64,000 nt of DNA from positions 434,001 to 498,000 of the forward strand of contig CBDBEL010000001.1 of the NCBI GenBank assembly GCA_965204415.1, written 5' to 3'. Shown here in pieces: positions 8,004 to 16,987 of the stretch. The translations under genes and the position numbers were made by a program. The notes under the pieces were generated by a model that was given only the letters and a program-made list of their open reading frames with translations, searched no databases and was not told where the DNA came from. Source of the stretch: Aldehydirespirator sp965204415. Lineage in GTDB: Bacteria > Actinomycetota > Acidimicrobiia > Acidimicrobiales > Aldehydirespiratoraceae. How positions within the stretch are numbered: the first letter of the stretch is position 1; every line of letters starts with the position of its first letter.

Positions 8004-9781
8004 CCCGGGTCCGCTCTCGCCTGACGGGCCCGGGCCACGCCCTCCAGGTTCCGGGTTCTCTGTGACTCGGCGTCGCCCGGGCGGCGCGAGTCGCCGATCA
8101 TCTCCAACCACGGGGAGGGCTCCCGGTCGGCGCGGTCGCCTCCGAGGTCGCGCCGGTCGCACCACAACAGATGTAGTTCCTGCTCGGCCCGGGTCACGGC
8201 CACGTGCAACAGGCGGCGCTCCTCGGCCAGAGCCGCCGCGGTGCGGGCGTGGGCGATGGGGACGTACCCGTCCTCCATGCCCACGATGTGGACGACAGGC
8301 CACTCCAGCCCCTTGGCTGCATGGAAGGTCATGAGGTCGACGCCGTCGGAGGGCGCGGCGGCGCGGTCGTCGGCTCGCAGCGCGGTGCGGAAGGCCGCGA
8401 CGGTCGAGTCGGGGTCCAGGATCAGATGGTCGTTGGCGAACTCCAGGAAGGCCTCGACCGTCGCTCGCGCCTCGGGCGTGTCCCCGACCGTCACTTGCGC
8501 CTCGGGGGTGTCCCCGACCGTCGTGCCGGCTGGAGGAGCGGTCGCGGACTCGATGTCGCGCAACTCCCGGACGGCCTCGGCCACGCAGGAGGCGAGGCTC
8601 GCATCGGCGGGCCATGTCCGGAGCAGGGTCGCGATCTCGGGCTTGCGGATCAGGCTGCGCTCACTCGGGGCTGCCACCGGGATGCCGTGACGCAACAGAG
8701 CCCGACGCAGCGGCTCGAGCTGCGCGTTGGTCCGGGCCAGGACCGCCTGGCGACGCCACCGCGAACCGGGTCGGTGGCGGTGCCGCACGGCCCGGGCCAG
8801 CACCGAGGCCTCGTCGGACCCGTCGCAGACGGTGACGGTGGGCTCGTCGCCCGGCGGCCGCACCGCGGGCTGCGGCGAGCGGCCCAGCAGCCGCCCGGCC
8901 ACGGCCAGCACCTCCGGCGTTGATCGGAAGTTTGTGCGCATGTGCAGCACCGCGCAGCCGGGCAGGTGCTCGCCGACGGCATCGATCAGGCCGGGATCGG
9001 CGCCGTTCCAGCCGTAGATGGCCTGGTCCGGGTCACCGACCACCACCAGCGTCGAGTCCGGTCCCAGCCAGGAGCGCAGCAGAGCGAACTGCAGCGGGTT
9101 GATGTCCTGGAACTCGTCGACGAGCACGTGCTGGTGCAGCCAGCGGTGGGCCGCCGCGTGCTTGGGCTCGGCGGCCATCAGCTCCAGGGAGCGGGAGAGC
9201 ACGTCGTCGAAGTCGAGCACCCGGCGCCTGCGCTTGGTCGACTCGTAGTCGGCGTAGAGCTGGGCGAAACCGTCGGCTCGGCCCCACGGAGGCCGCCTGC
9301 CCGCGGCCCGCGCCTCGGCCGTGTACTCCTCCGGGATGACGAGACGGGCCCGGCACCAGCCGATCTCGTTGACGATGCCGGCAACAGCAGCACGGTCGGC
9401 CTTGGGGCGCAACTCGGCGATGAGCCCGCCGGGGTTCTCGAGGATCCGGGGCGGTCGGCGGCCGGAGTCGGCGGCGTGCCGGCGGAGCTGGGCCAGCGCC
9501 ACCGCGTGGAACGTCCCCGCCCTCACCTCGTCGTTGAGTCCGAGCCCGCGCAGGCGGGCCCGCAACTCGCGGGCCGCCCGCCGGGTGAACGTCACCGCGA
9601 GGGTGCGCCGGGGATCGGCCTTGCCCTGGCTGGCCTGCCAGGCGATGCGGCGGGTCAGCACCCGGGTCTTGCCCGAGCCGGCGCCGGCGATGATGCACAT
9701 CGGCGACGCCCGGGTCGTCACCGCGTCGCTCTGCTCAACGGTCAGCCCGGCCAGCAGCGGGTGTTCGATGTCGGGCACCAC
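8000..9781 (-). CDS. UvrD/Rep-type superfamily 1 DNA helicase
   Basis: A short SF1A helicase of 593 residues. Motifs in order: Q-motif region LTVEQSDAV, Walker A AGAGSGKT (residues 32-39), motif Ia AVTFTRRAARELRAR, motif II VDEFQDINP near residue 220, motif III GDPDQAIYGWNGAD, motif IV region NFRST, and motifs V/VI in MTFHAAKGLEWPVV and RRLLHVAVTRAE. It should be an ATP-driven 3'-5' helicase in repair. It resembles the shorter UvrD2-like actinobacterial helicases, but I see no HRDC domain. It contains a 10-residue tandem duplication (TVGDTPEA twice) in a linker before the last helicase motifs. Confidence 0.9.
   Translation of the reverse strand: MVPDIEHPLLAGLTVEQSDAVTTRASPMCIIAGAGSGKTRVLTRRIAWQASQGKADPRRTLAVTFTRRAARELRARLRGLGLNDEVRAGTFHAVALAQLRRHAADSGRRPPRILENPGGLIAELRPKADRAAVAGIVNEIGWCRARLVIPEEYTAEARAAGRRPPWGRADGFAQLYADYESTKRRRRVLDFDDVLSRSLELMAAEPKHAAAHRWLHQHVLVDEFQDINPLQFALLRSWLGPDSTLVVVGDPDQAIYGWNGADPGLIDAVGEHLPGCAVLHMRTNFRSTPEVLAVAGRLLGRSPQPAVRPPGDEPTVTVCDGSDEASVLARAVRHRHRPGSRWRRQAVLARTNAQLEPLRRALLRHGIPVAAPSERSLIRKPEIATLLRTWPADASLASCVAEAVRELRDIESATAPPAGTTVGDTPEAQVTVGDTPEARATVEAFLEFANDHLILDPDSTVAAFRTALRADDRAAAPSDGVDLMTFHAAKGLEWPVVHIVGMEDGYVPIAHARTAAALAEERRLLHVAVTRAEQELHLLWCDRRDLGGDRADREPSPWLEMIGDSRRPGDAESQRTRNLEGVARARQARADPG
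8461..8520 (-). repeat. 30-bp tandem duplication inside helicase gene
   Basis: Two successive near-identical 30-bp units, each carrying CTCGGGNGTGTCCCCGACCG on the plus strand, encode TVGDTPEAQV and TVGDTPEARA in the helicase. The duplication keeps the frame and lies in a non-conserved linker, so it probably arose by slippage and is neutral. Confidence 0.8.
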
Positions 9782-9849
9782 CCGACCCTACGGCGACGCC
9801 CGACTCGCGGCGAGCGGTCGGTCCAACTGCGGTTCGGTACTGTCTGGCG

Positions 9850-10194
9850 GTGTTCATGATCGACGAGATCCGCTTCGAGCGGCTCGTGGGCGAGGCTCTC
9901 GACTCGCTGCCCTCGGAGCTGGGCGAGATGATGGAGAACGTCGCCGTGGTCGTGGAGGACGTCCACCCCGACGAAGACCTCCTCGGCCTGTACGAGGGCG
10001 TTCCCCTGACTGAGCGGGGCGACTACGGCGCCATGGCCATGCCCGACCGGGTGACTGTCTACCGGCTGCCGATCTGCGCCATCTGCGACAGCGAGGAGGA
10101 ACTTCTCGACCAGATAACCGTCACCGTCGTCCACGAGGTGGCCCACCACTTCGGCATCGACGACGACACGCTCGAGGAGCTCGGCTGGGACTGA
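9850..10194 (+). CDS. Minimal zincin-like metallopeptidase family protein
   Basis: A 114-residue acidic protein of the small bacterial zincin family (Zincin_1 type). The zinc-binding helix is VTVVHEVAHHFGIDDD, giving HExxH plus a downstream His or Asp ligand. The sequence between, including a V/I-YRLPICA segment, is typical of these domains. The true substrate of the family is not known to me. The start is GTG at 9850; an internal ATG two codons later is equally possible. It stands alone, divergent from the helicase. Confidence 0.82.
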   Translation: MFMIDEIRFERLVGEALDSLPSELGEMMENVAVVVEDVHPDEDLLGLYEGVPLTERGDYGAMAMPDRVTVYRLPICAICDSEEELLDQITVTVVHEVAHHFGIDDDTLEELGWD

Positions 10195-10307
10195 CCGCTG
10201 AGCGTCGCCGCCCGATCGCCTCCCGACGGGGACCGGGCTCATCCAGCGGCCGCCTCCAGCGGGACAGGCCGGGTCCGCGATCGCCGGAACCGCCGTGTGT
10301 ATTTTGC

Positions 10308-10320
10308 GGCCGTTACGGCC
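10308..10320. promoter_or_regulatory. Palindrome GGCCG-TTA-CGGCC upstream of the LRR gene
   Basis: A perfect 5-bp inverted repeat with a 3-base loop lies 35 bases before the LRR start, directly after the AT-rich run TATTTTG. It could be an operator or a short hairpin in the leader. The surrounding stretch 10195-10354 holds no gene that I can support. Confidence 0.3.
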
Positions 10321-10354
10321 TTTGCGTCGTATGCGAGCGCCCGAGGAGCCACCG

Positions 10355-12877
10355 ATGAACACCACCCACCGTCGTTGCGGCGCCTTTCGATCGAGGTCCA
10401 CGATGGTCCGACGGGCCCGCCGCCCCGCCAACCGTGCCGTCCTGGTCTCGCTGGTGGCCCTCTGCTTGCTGGCGTTCGTGACGCCCGTCGCCACCGCGGC
10501 CGCCGAGGCCGGGGAGCTGGAGGACCGCGAGGCGTTGCTGGAGTTCTTCGCGGCGACCGGCGGGGACGGCTGGGATCGAAGCGACAACTGGGGCTCGGAC
10601 CTGCCGCTGGACCGGTGGCATGGCGTGACCGCAGACGGATCGGGAAGAGTCGTGGGCCTCACCCTGCCGTCCAACGGGCTCTTCGGGCCGATCCCGGCCT
10701 CCGTCGGCAGCCTCACGGGTCTGGAGCACCTGGATCTCGGGGACAACGACCTGTACGGCGAGATCCCCGCTGAGATCGGCAGCCTGAGCGAGCTGACTCA
10801 CCTGGACCTGCAGAGCAACCGGCTGGACCGCCCGATCCCGCCCGAGATCGGCGGCCTCGCACGCTTGGAGGCCCTGGATCTCAAGCACAACGTGCTGTTC
10901 GGGGCGATACCCGCCGAGATCGGTGAACTCGGCAGCCTCAGGATCCTGGACCTGCGGGGAAACGGGTTCTCGAGGGGGCTGCCGGACTCGCTCGGAAATC
11001 TCTCCCGCCTCACGCGCCTGGTGCTCAGCGACAACCGGCTGTCCGGCGGTATCCCGGCGGAGATGGGGCGCCTGGACCAACTCGTCTGGCTGGACATGAG
11101 CCGCAACTCGCTGTCGGGGGAGATTCCCCCCGAGATGGGCGATCTCGCCAACCTGACCTGGCTCGATCTCAGCGTCAACGGCCTGTCGGGCCCGATACCG
11201 GCCGAGCTCGGCCGCCTGTCGCGGCTCAAGACGCTCAGCCTGTGGCTCAACGAGCTCACCGGGGACATCCCCCCGGAGTTGGGCGACCTCGATTCGCTGG
11301 AGGACCTGAGCCTCGGCCTCAACGACCTGTCCGGCACGATCCCGCCCGAACTGGGAACGCTGGCCGGGCTTCAGCGGCTGCGGCTCGGTCTCAACCAGCT
11401 GTCGGGGCCCATACCCGCCGAGTTGGGCCGGCTGAGCGACCTGCAATACCTGTGGCTCGACCAGAACGAGCTGTCGGGGTCCATCCCGGCCGACTTCGGC
11501 AACCTGAGGCTGCTCACAGACCTGCGGCTCGAGGGCAACCGGCTGTCCGGCCCCATGCCCGATTCCATCGGCCGGCTGCGCCGCCTGCGGACCCTGTCCC
11601 TCCACGACAACCGGCTGTCGGGCGACATCCCGGCCTCGGTCGGCAACCTGGTCCGCTTGGAGCAGCTGCGCCTCGACGGCAACGGGTTGACCGGGGAGAT
11701 CCCCACGGCCCTCGGCGACCTCGGCCGGCTGGAGCACCTCAACCTCGCCGACAACTGGCTCTACGGCCGGATCCCCGAGCAACTGACGAACCTCACGGAT
11801 CTGCAGCAGCTCATCCTGAGCGACAACGAGCTGTCAGGAGGCATCCCCGACGGCATAGGCCGCCTGAGGGGGCTCACGGAGCTCGACCTGCACAACAACT
11901 CGCTCACCGGCCCGATCCCCTCGGGGATCGGCGAACTGGGCAAGCTCAGGCGCCTGAGGCTTCAGAACAACCGGCTGTCGGGCCCGATCCCGGACGCCGT
12001 CGGCGACCTGGACGGGCTCGAGGTCCTCGACCTGAGAGGCAACCGGCTCTCGGGCGCCATCCCCGTCAAGCTCGGAGACCTCTCGAACCTGGCCCAGCTG
12101 AGGCTCGGCGACAATCTGCTGTCCGGGGAGATCCCCGCCTCGCTGACCCGTCTCCACCGCCTGGAGTGGCTCGACCTCAGCCGCAACTCGCTGTCGGGGC
12201 CGATCCCGCCCGAGCTTGGGGACATCGAGGGGCTCAAGGCCCTGTACTTCAGCTTCAACTTCCTGGACGGCGAGATCCCCGAAGAGCTCGGCAAACTCAC
12301 CAACCTCGAGATCCTCAGACTCCGCTGGAACGAGCTGTCGGGCGAGATCCCCCCTCAGCTCGGCGACCTGGCAAGCCTCAAGCAACTGAACCTGTGGCAC
12401 AACAGCCTCACCGGGCCGATCCCGCCCGAGCTGGGCCGTCTCGCGAACCTGACACGACTCGACCTCGACGACAACGAGTTGTCGGGAGAAATCCCCGCCG
12501 AACTCGGCAACCTCACGCTGCTGACAGAGCTGTGGCTCAGGGGCAACGACCTGTCGGGCCCCATCCCGCCCGAGCTCGGCGATCTGACCAAGCTCAGACG
12601 GCTCTACCTGGACGGCAACCGGCTCAACGGCGAGATCCCCGCGCATCTGGGCAATCTCGACAGCATCAAGCGGCTCTGGATCCAGGACAACGAGCTGACG
12701 GGGGAGATCCCGGCCGCACTGGGCGAGTTGACCGGGCTGGACCAGATCTTCCTGGGCGGCAGCAACGCGCTCAGCGGGTGCCTGCCCGCAGCCTGGGAGT
12801 CGCTCGACATCCTGGCCGACGACCTGGACACGCTGAACCTGGCGTACTGCGACTCTGACTCTGACGTGGCCGGCTAG
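10355..12877 (+). CDS. Secreted plant-type leucine-rich-repeat protein
   Basis: An 840-residue exported protein. A basic N-terminus and a hydrophobic segment (VLVSLVALCLLAFV) ending at ATAAAEA look like a signal peptide. A cap follows (EALLEFFAATGGDGWDRSDNW, the plant LRRNT-like start, up to WHGV), then 29 well-formed repeats of exactly 24 residues with the pattern LxxLxLxxNxLSGxIPxELGxL, and a 30th degenerate capping repeat ending GCLPAAW...YC, whose cysteines may form a disulfide. No transmembrane or wall anchor is visible, so it should be secreted or periplasmic. It probably binds a protein or glycan, perhaps on a host. ATG at 10355 follows GAGGAG; the frame also opens at 10295. Its stop is followed by copy A of the interspersed repeat. 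Confidence 0.88.
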   Translation: MNTTHRRCGAFRSRSTMVRRARRPANRAVLVSLVALCLLAFVTPVATAAAEAGELEDREALLEFFAATGGDGWDRSDNWGSDLPLDRWHGVTADGSGRVVGLTLPSNGLFGPIPASVGSLTGLEHLDLGDNDLYGEIPAEIGSLSELTHLDLQSNRLDRPIPPEIGGLARLEALDLKHNVLFGAIPAEIGELGSLRILDLRGNGFSRGLPDSLGNLSRLTRLVLSDNRLSGGIPAEMGRLDQLVWLDMSRNSLSGEIPPEMGDLANLTWLDLSVNGLSGPIPAELGRLSRLKTLSLWLNELTGDIPPELGDLDSLEDLSLGLNDLSGTIPPELGTLAGLQRLRLGLNQLSGPIPAELGRLSDLQYLWLDQNELSGSIPADFGNLRLLTDLRLEGNRLSGPMPDSIGRLRRLRTLSLHDNRLSGDIPASVGNLVRLEQLRLDGNGLTGEIPTALGDLGRLEHLNLADNWLYGRIPEQLTNLTDLQQLILSDNELSGGIPDGIGRLRGLTELDLHNNSLTGPIPSGIGELGKLRRLRLQNNRLSGPIPDAVGDLDGLEVLDLRGNRLSGAIPVKLGDLSNLAQLRLGDNLLSGEIPASLTRLHRLEWLDLSRNSLSGPIPPELGDIEGLKALYFSFNFLDGEIPEELGKLTNLEILRLRWNELSGEIPPQLGDLASLKQLNLWHNSLTGPIPPELGRLANLTRLDLDDNELSGEIPAELGNLTLLTELWLRGNDLSGPIPPELGDLTKLRRLYLDGNRLNGEIPAHLGNLDSIKRLWIQDNELTGEIPAALGELTGLDQIFLGGSNALSGCLPAAWESLDILADDLDTLNLAYCDSDSDVAG

Positions 12878-12880
12878 GAG

Positions 12881-13017
12881 GCTGAGCCAGCAGGCGAGCG
12901 GATGCAGTCCATACGGGCGAGGCCGTGGGCAGTGTTGCTGTGATTCGGGCGGCCCGTGAGCGCAGCGAACAAGAGCGGGAAGGAACAACGCTTCATCGCG
13001 ATGCGCGCCCACGCCGG
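12881..13017 (+). repeat. Interspersed repeat, copy A
   Basis: This follows the LRR stop codon by three bases, in the same orientation. It carries the family core GAGGCCGTGGGCAGTGTTGC, GGGCGGCCCGTGAGCGCAGC and GAACAAGAGCGGGA. The first 20 bases (to GCGAGCGGATGCAG) and the tail after 12981 match the other copies only loosely. One forward frame through the core stays open and would read GEAVGSVAVIRAARERSEQERE. Confidence 0.75.
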
Positions 13018-13052
13018 TAAGCACTTTGCTGCCAGGAAGTAGCATTGCTGCC

Positions 13053-16000
13053 ATGACCGACTCGATCCGAGCCGAGCCGGGCGAGGACCTGGGCACCAAC
13101 GCCTGGATCGTCGACGAGATGCGCGACCTGTGGGCGGCCGACCCAGCCTCGGTGGACGAGGCCTGGCAGGCCCTGTTCGAGGGAGAGACGCCGGACTCGC
13201 CGATCACCAGGTCCGACCCTCCGACACCGCCCACGGCGTCCCGCACCACCATCGACACCACCGCCACCGAGGTGACCGCACCCAGTGCCCACGCCCCGCA
13301 ACCGGCCGCGGCGGCCCCGCCTCAGACCCCCGCAGCGGACGCGGCCCCGACTGGGACCCCCGCAGCGGACGCGGCCCCGCCAGAATCCAGCCGGCCGCGA
13401 CGGCAGCGCTCTCCGATGGCGGAGCCGGGCGGCGACGATGCTCCCATAGGCGAGCCGATCAGGGGGGTGGGAGCCCGGATCGTCTCCAACATGGAGGCCA
13501 GCCTGGCCGTCCCCACCGCCACCAGCTTCCGCGAGGTGCCGGCCAAGCTCCTCGAGGTCAACCGCAAGATCATCAACGGCCACCTCGGCCGGAAGATGGT
13601 CCGCAAGATCTCCTTCACCCACCTCATCGGCTACGCCGTGGTGCGAGCCATCACCGACACGGTCCCGGCGATGAACAACATCTACGCCACCGACGCCGCG
13701 GGCAAGCCCAGGGTCGTGCGACCCGATCACATCGGCCTCGGGATCGCGGTCGACATCGCCCGCGACGACGGCACGCGCTCGTTGATGGTGCCCTGCATCC
13801 GCGACGCCGACACTCTCGACTTCGACGACTTCGTGAACTGCTACGACGAGCAGATCGCCAAGATCCGCGAGAACCGCCTCACCGCCGACGACATGCGGGG
13901 CGTGACCGTCACCATCACCAACCCGGGCACGATCGGCACGCAGCAGTCCGTGCCCCGGTTGATGACCGGGCAGGGAACCATCGTCGGGGTCGGAGCGCTG
14001 GCCTTCCCCACCGAGTACGAGGCCGCCGACCCGTCCCTGCTGGCCGATCTCGGCGTGAGCAAGCTGGTGACGATCAGCAGCACCTACGACCACCGGGTGA
14101 TCCAGGGCGCGGAGTCGGGACTGTTCCTGCAGAGGGTCCACGACCTGCTGCTGGGCGCCGACGACTTCTACGACAGCGCGTTCCGGGCGCTGCACATCCC
14201 CTACTCGGCGGTCGAGTGGCGGCGCGACTTCAACCCGGTCGACCGCGAGGCGGCCATGCTCGAGAAGCAGGCCAAGGTCAATCAGCTAATCAACCAGTAC
14301 CGGGTTCGGGGCCATCTGATCGCCGACCTCAACCCGCTGCGGGACGAGGCGCCCAGGATGCACGCCGAGCTCGACCCGGCCACCTACGGGCTGACCATCT
14401 GGGACCTGGACCGGGAGTTCCTGACCGGCAGCGAGACCGGGATATACGCCACCGTGGGCGGGACCCGCCGGATGAAGCTCGGCGACCTGCTGGGGGTGCT
14501 GCGCGACGCCTACTGCCGCACCGTCGGCGTGGAGTACATGCACATCCAGGAGCCCGACGAGAAGCGGTGGCTCCAGAAGCAGATCGAGGGCGCCGACACC
14601 ACGCTCGAGAGCGAGGACCAGCGCCGCATCCTCAGCCAGCTCAATGCCGCCGAGGCGCTGAGCGACTTCCTGGGAACCAAGTACGTGGGCCAGAAGCGCT
14701 TCGGCCTGGAGGGGGCCGAGTCGACCATCCCGCTGCTGGACGCGGTGCTGGCCTGCGCAGCCGACGAGCCCCTGGCCGAGGTGGTGATGGGCATGGCCCA
14801 CCGGGGGCGGCTGAACGTGCTGGTCAACCTGGTGGGCAAGACCTACCACGAGCTGTTCAAGGAGTTCGAGGGGGCCATAACCGAGGACCAGATCCAGGGC
14901 AGCGGCGACGTCAAGTACCACCTCGGCCAGCTCGGCGCCTACGAGAGCCCGTCGGGAAAGCACCTGCTGGTCGAGATGGCCGCCAACCCCTCCCACCTAG
15001 AGGCGGTCGACCCGGTGGTGGTGGGGATGGCCCGGGCCCGGATGGACAACATCCCGGCCGAGAGCACCTACGGCCCCTACCCGGTGATGCCGTTGCTGAT
15101 CCACGGCGACGCCGCCTTCGCCGGCCAGGGCGTGGTGGCCGAGACCTTCAACCTGAGCCTCATCAGGGGGTACCGGGTCGGCGGCACCATCCACCTGGTG
15201 ATCAACAACCAGCTCGGGTTCACCACCACTCCCGACGCGGCCCGCTCCACGCAGTACTCGACCGATGTGGCCAAGATGGTCGGCGCGCCGATCTTCCATG
15301 TGAACGGCGACGATCCCGAGGCCTGCGTGCGGGCCGCCCGCCTGGCCTTCGCCTACCGCCAGCGGTTCAACAAGGACGTCGTGATCGACATGATCTGCTA
15401 CCGGCGCCACGGGCACAACGAGGGCGACGACCCCAGCTACACGCTGCCGGAGATGTACCGGCGCATCGACGCCAAGCCCACCGTCCGCACCCAGTACAGG
15501 GAGTCGCTGCTGAAGCGGGGCGACATCACCGAAGAGGACGCCGACGCCTCCCTGGCCGAGTTCCGCGGGCAGCTCCAGGCGGCCCTCGACGAGACCCGCG
15601 ACGCCGCACCCGGCCACAACGTCCGGGCCCGGCGCCCGCCGGAGCCGATGGGCGTCCTCCCCCACGTCCGCACCTCCATCGACTCGGTCACCGTGGAGCG
15701 CATCTACCAGGCGCTGAACACCTGGCCCGAGGGCTTCACCATCCACCCGAAGCTGGCCAGGCAGTTCGAGCAGCGCAACAAGATGTTCCGGGCCGGCGAG
15801 TTCGACTGGGGTCTGGGCGAGGCGATGGCGTTCGGATCGCTGCTCATGGAGAGCACCTCCGTCCGCCTGAGCGGCCAGGACAGCCGCCGGGGGACTTTCT
15901 CGCACCGGCACTCCACCCTGGTGGACTACGTCACCGGCGAGGAGTACGTGCCGCTGTCGGCGCTGTGCGGGCGCGACGCCGACCTGTGGATCTACGACTC

Positions 16001-16838
16001 GCTGCTGTCTGAGTACGCCGCGCTGGGCTTCGAGTACGGCTACGCGGTGGCCAAGCCGGAGGCCCTGGTCCTGTGGGAGGCCCAGTTCGGCGACTTCGCC
16101 AACGGCGCCCAGATCATCATCGACCAGTTCCTGGTGGCGGCCGAGGACAAGTGGGACCAGCATTGCGGGATCGTGCTGCTGCTGCCCCACGGCATGGAGG
16201 GCCAGGGCCCGGAGCATTCGTCGGCTCGTATCGAGCGTTTCCTGATCCTGGCCGCGGAGGACAACATGCACGTGTGCCAGCCCACCACCGCGGGGCAGTA
16301 CTTCCATCTGCTGCGCCGCCAGATGATCCACCGGGTCCGCAAGCCCATGATCGTGTTCACGCCTAAGTCGCTGCTGCGCTCCAAGGCCGCCCGAACCAAG
16401 GTCGCCGACCTGTCGTCGGGAACGTTCGAGGAGGTGCTGGGCGACCCCGCAGCCGAGGCCGGCACCCTAGATGCGGAGGCGGTGACCAGAGTCGTCTTCT
16501 GCAGCGGCAAGGTGGGCTACGCAGCCATGGAACTGCGCGACGAGCGCGGCGCGCCCTTGGCGGTGTGCCGGGTCGAGCAGCTCTTCCCGTGGCCTTACGG
16601 GGCGGTCGACTACGAGCTGCGCCGGTACCCCAACGCCACCGAGATCGTGTGGCTGCAGGAGGAGCCCGAGAACATGGGCGCCTGGAACGGGATCAAGGGA
16701 CGTCTCTACGAGGCCCACGGCGACGACTACCAGATCCGCAGGGTCAGCCGCCCCGAGTCGGGCAGCCCCGCGGGCGGCAGCCCCACCGTCCACGCCCAGG
16801 AGCAGCAGGACCTTCTCGAAGCCGCGGTGCTGGGCTGA
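13053..16838 (+). CDS. kgd: Multifunctional 2-oxoglutarate decarboxylase/dehydrogenase E1-E2 (KGD)
   Basis: A 1261-residue TCA-cycle enzyme of the actinobacterial KGD type, which fuses an E2-like succinyltransferase domain to a thiamine-dependent E1 domain. After a low-complexity Ala/Pro/Thr linker (residues about 60-130), the E2-like part runs from RGVGARIVSNMEASL to TYDHRVIQGAESG, with the catalytic His. The E1 part has GMAHRGRLNVLVN, HGDAAFAGQG, VINNQLGFTT and the TPP/Mg site YRRHGHNEGDDPSYT. It converts 2-oxoglutarate to succinyl-CoA together with E3, or to succinic semialdehyde alone. ATG at 13053 is preferred to an in-frame ATG at 13026, because it begins the MTDSIRAE segment facing the usual flexible N-terminus. 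The thi operon supplies its cofactor but is not linked to it. Confidence 0.95.
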   Translation: MTDSIRAEPGEDLGTNAWIVDEMRDLWAADPASVDEAWQALFEGETPDSPITRSDPPTPPTASRTTIDTTATEVTAPSAHAPQPAAAAPPQTPAADAAPTGTPAADAAPPESSRPRRQRSPMAEPGGDDAPIGEPIRGVGARIVSNMEASLAVPTATSFREVPAKLLEVNRKIINGHLGRKMVRKISFTHLIGYAVVRAITDTVPAMNNIYATDAAGKPRVVRPDHIGLGIAVDIARDDGTRSLMVPCIRDADTLDFDDFVNCYDEQIAKIRENRLTADDMRGVTVTITNPGTIGTQQSVPRLMTGQGTIVGVGALAFPTEYEAADPSLLADLGVSKLVTISSTYDHRVIQGAESGLFLQRVHDLLLGADDFYDSAFRALHIPYSAVEWRRDFNPVDREAAMLEKQAKVNQLINQYRVRGHLIADLNPLRDEAPRMHAELDPATYGLTIWDLDREFLTGSETGIYATVGGTRRMKLGDLLGVLRDAYCRTVGVEYMHIQEPDEKRWLQKQIEGADTTLESEDQRRILSQLNAAEALSDFLGTKYVGQKRFGLEGAESTIPLLDAVLACAADEPLAEVVMGMAHRGRLNVLVNLVGKTYHELFKEFEGAITEDQIQGSGDVKYHLGQLGAYESPSGKHLLVEMAANPSHLEAVDPVVVGMARARMDNIPAESTYGPYPVMPLLIHGDAAFAGQGVVAETFNLSLIRGYRVGGTIHLVINNQLGFTTTPDAARSTQYSTDVAKMVGAPIFHVNGDDPEACVRAARLAFAYRQRFNKDVVIDMICYRRHGHNEGDDPSYTLPEMYRRIDAKPTVRTQYRESLLKRGDITEEDADASLAEFRGQLQAALDETRDAAPGHNVRARRPPEPMGVLPHVRTSIDSVTVERIYQALNTWPEGFTIHPKLARQFEQRNKMFRAGEFDWGLGEAMAFGSLLMESTSVRLSGQDSRRGTFSHRHSTLVDYVTGEEYVPLSALCGRDADLWIYDSLLSEYAALGFEYGYAVAKPEALVLWEAQFGDFANGAQIIIDQFLVAAEDKWDQHCGIVLLLPHGMEGQGPEHSSARIERFLILAAEDNMHVCQPTTAGQYFHLLRRQMIHRVRKPMIVFTPKSLLRSKAARTKVADLSSGTFEEVLGDPAAEAGTLDAEAVTRVVFCSGKVGYAAMELRDERGAPLAVCRVEQLFPWPYGAVDYELRRYPNATEIVWLQEEPENMGAWNGIKGRLYEAHGDDYQIRRVSRPESGSPAGGSPTVHAQEQQDLLEAAVLG
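13325..13380 (+). repeat. 30-bp tandem duplication in the KGD linker
   Basis: The unit beginning GACCCCCGCAGCGGACGCGG occurs twice at a 30-bp period and encodes TPAADAAP twice. It lies in the disordered linker before the acyltransferase domain. Confidence 0.75.
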
Positions 16839-16987
16839 CCCCGGTGAGGCCCACGTCCCGTCCCCGAGATTGATGGCGAGAACCTGCCTCCGAGGGCAGA
16901 ACCGGCATCAGCGGCGCCGCTTGCGCTGCACCGCCAGCAGCGACCTAACGAGTGCCGGGAGGTCTGCGGATCAGCGGCTCGGGACCA

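Noticed and set aside
10313..11782. 489-codon open frame on the minus strand inside the LRR gene (and 11834-13267 similarly)
   Set aside because: Mirror of a periodic GC-rich coding sequence; composition is repetitive Gln/Val/Arg, with no domain and no start context.
10700..12790. Regular 72-bp periodicity considered as a repeat array or CRISPR
   Set aside because: It is the codon-level periodicity of 24-residue LRR units, with no identical repeats or spacers.
13130..16012. 960-codon open frame in the second forward frame of kgd
   Set aside because: Arg/Gly/Pro-rich shadow of the KGD reading frame; KGD motifs are all in the other frame.
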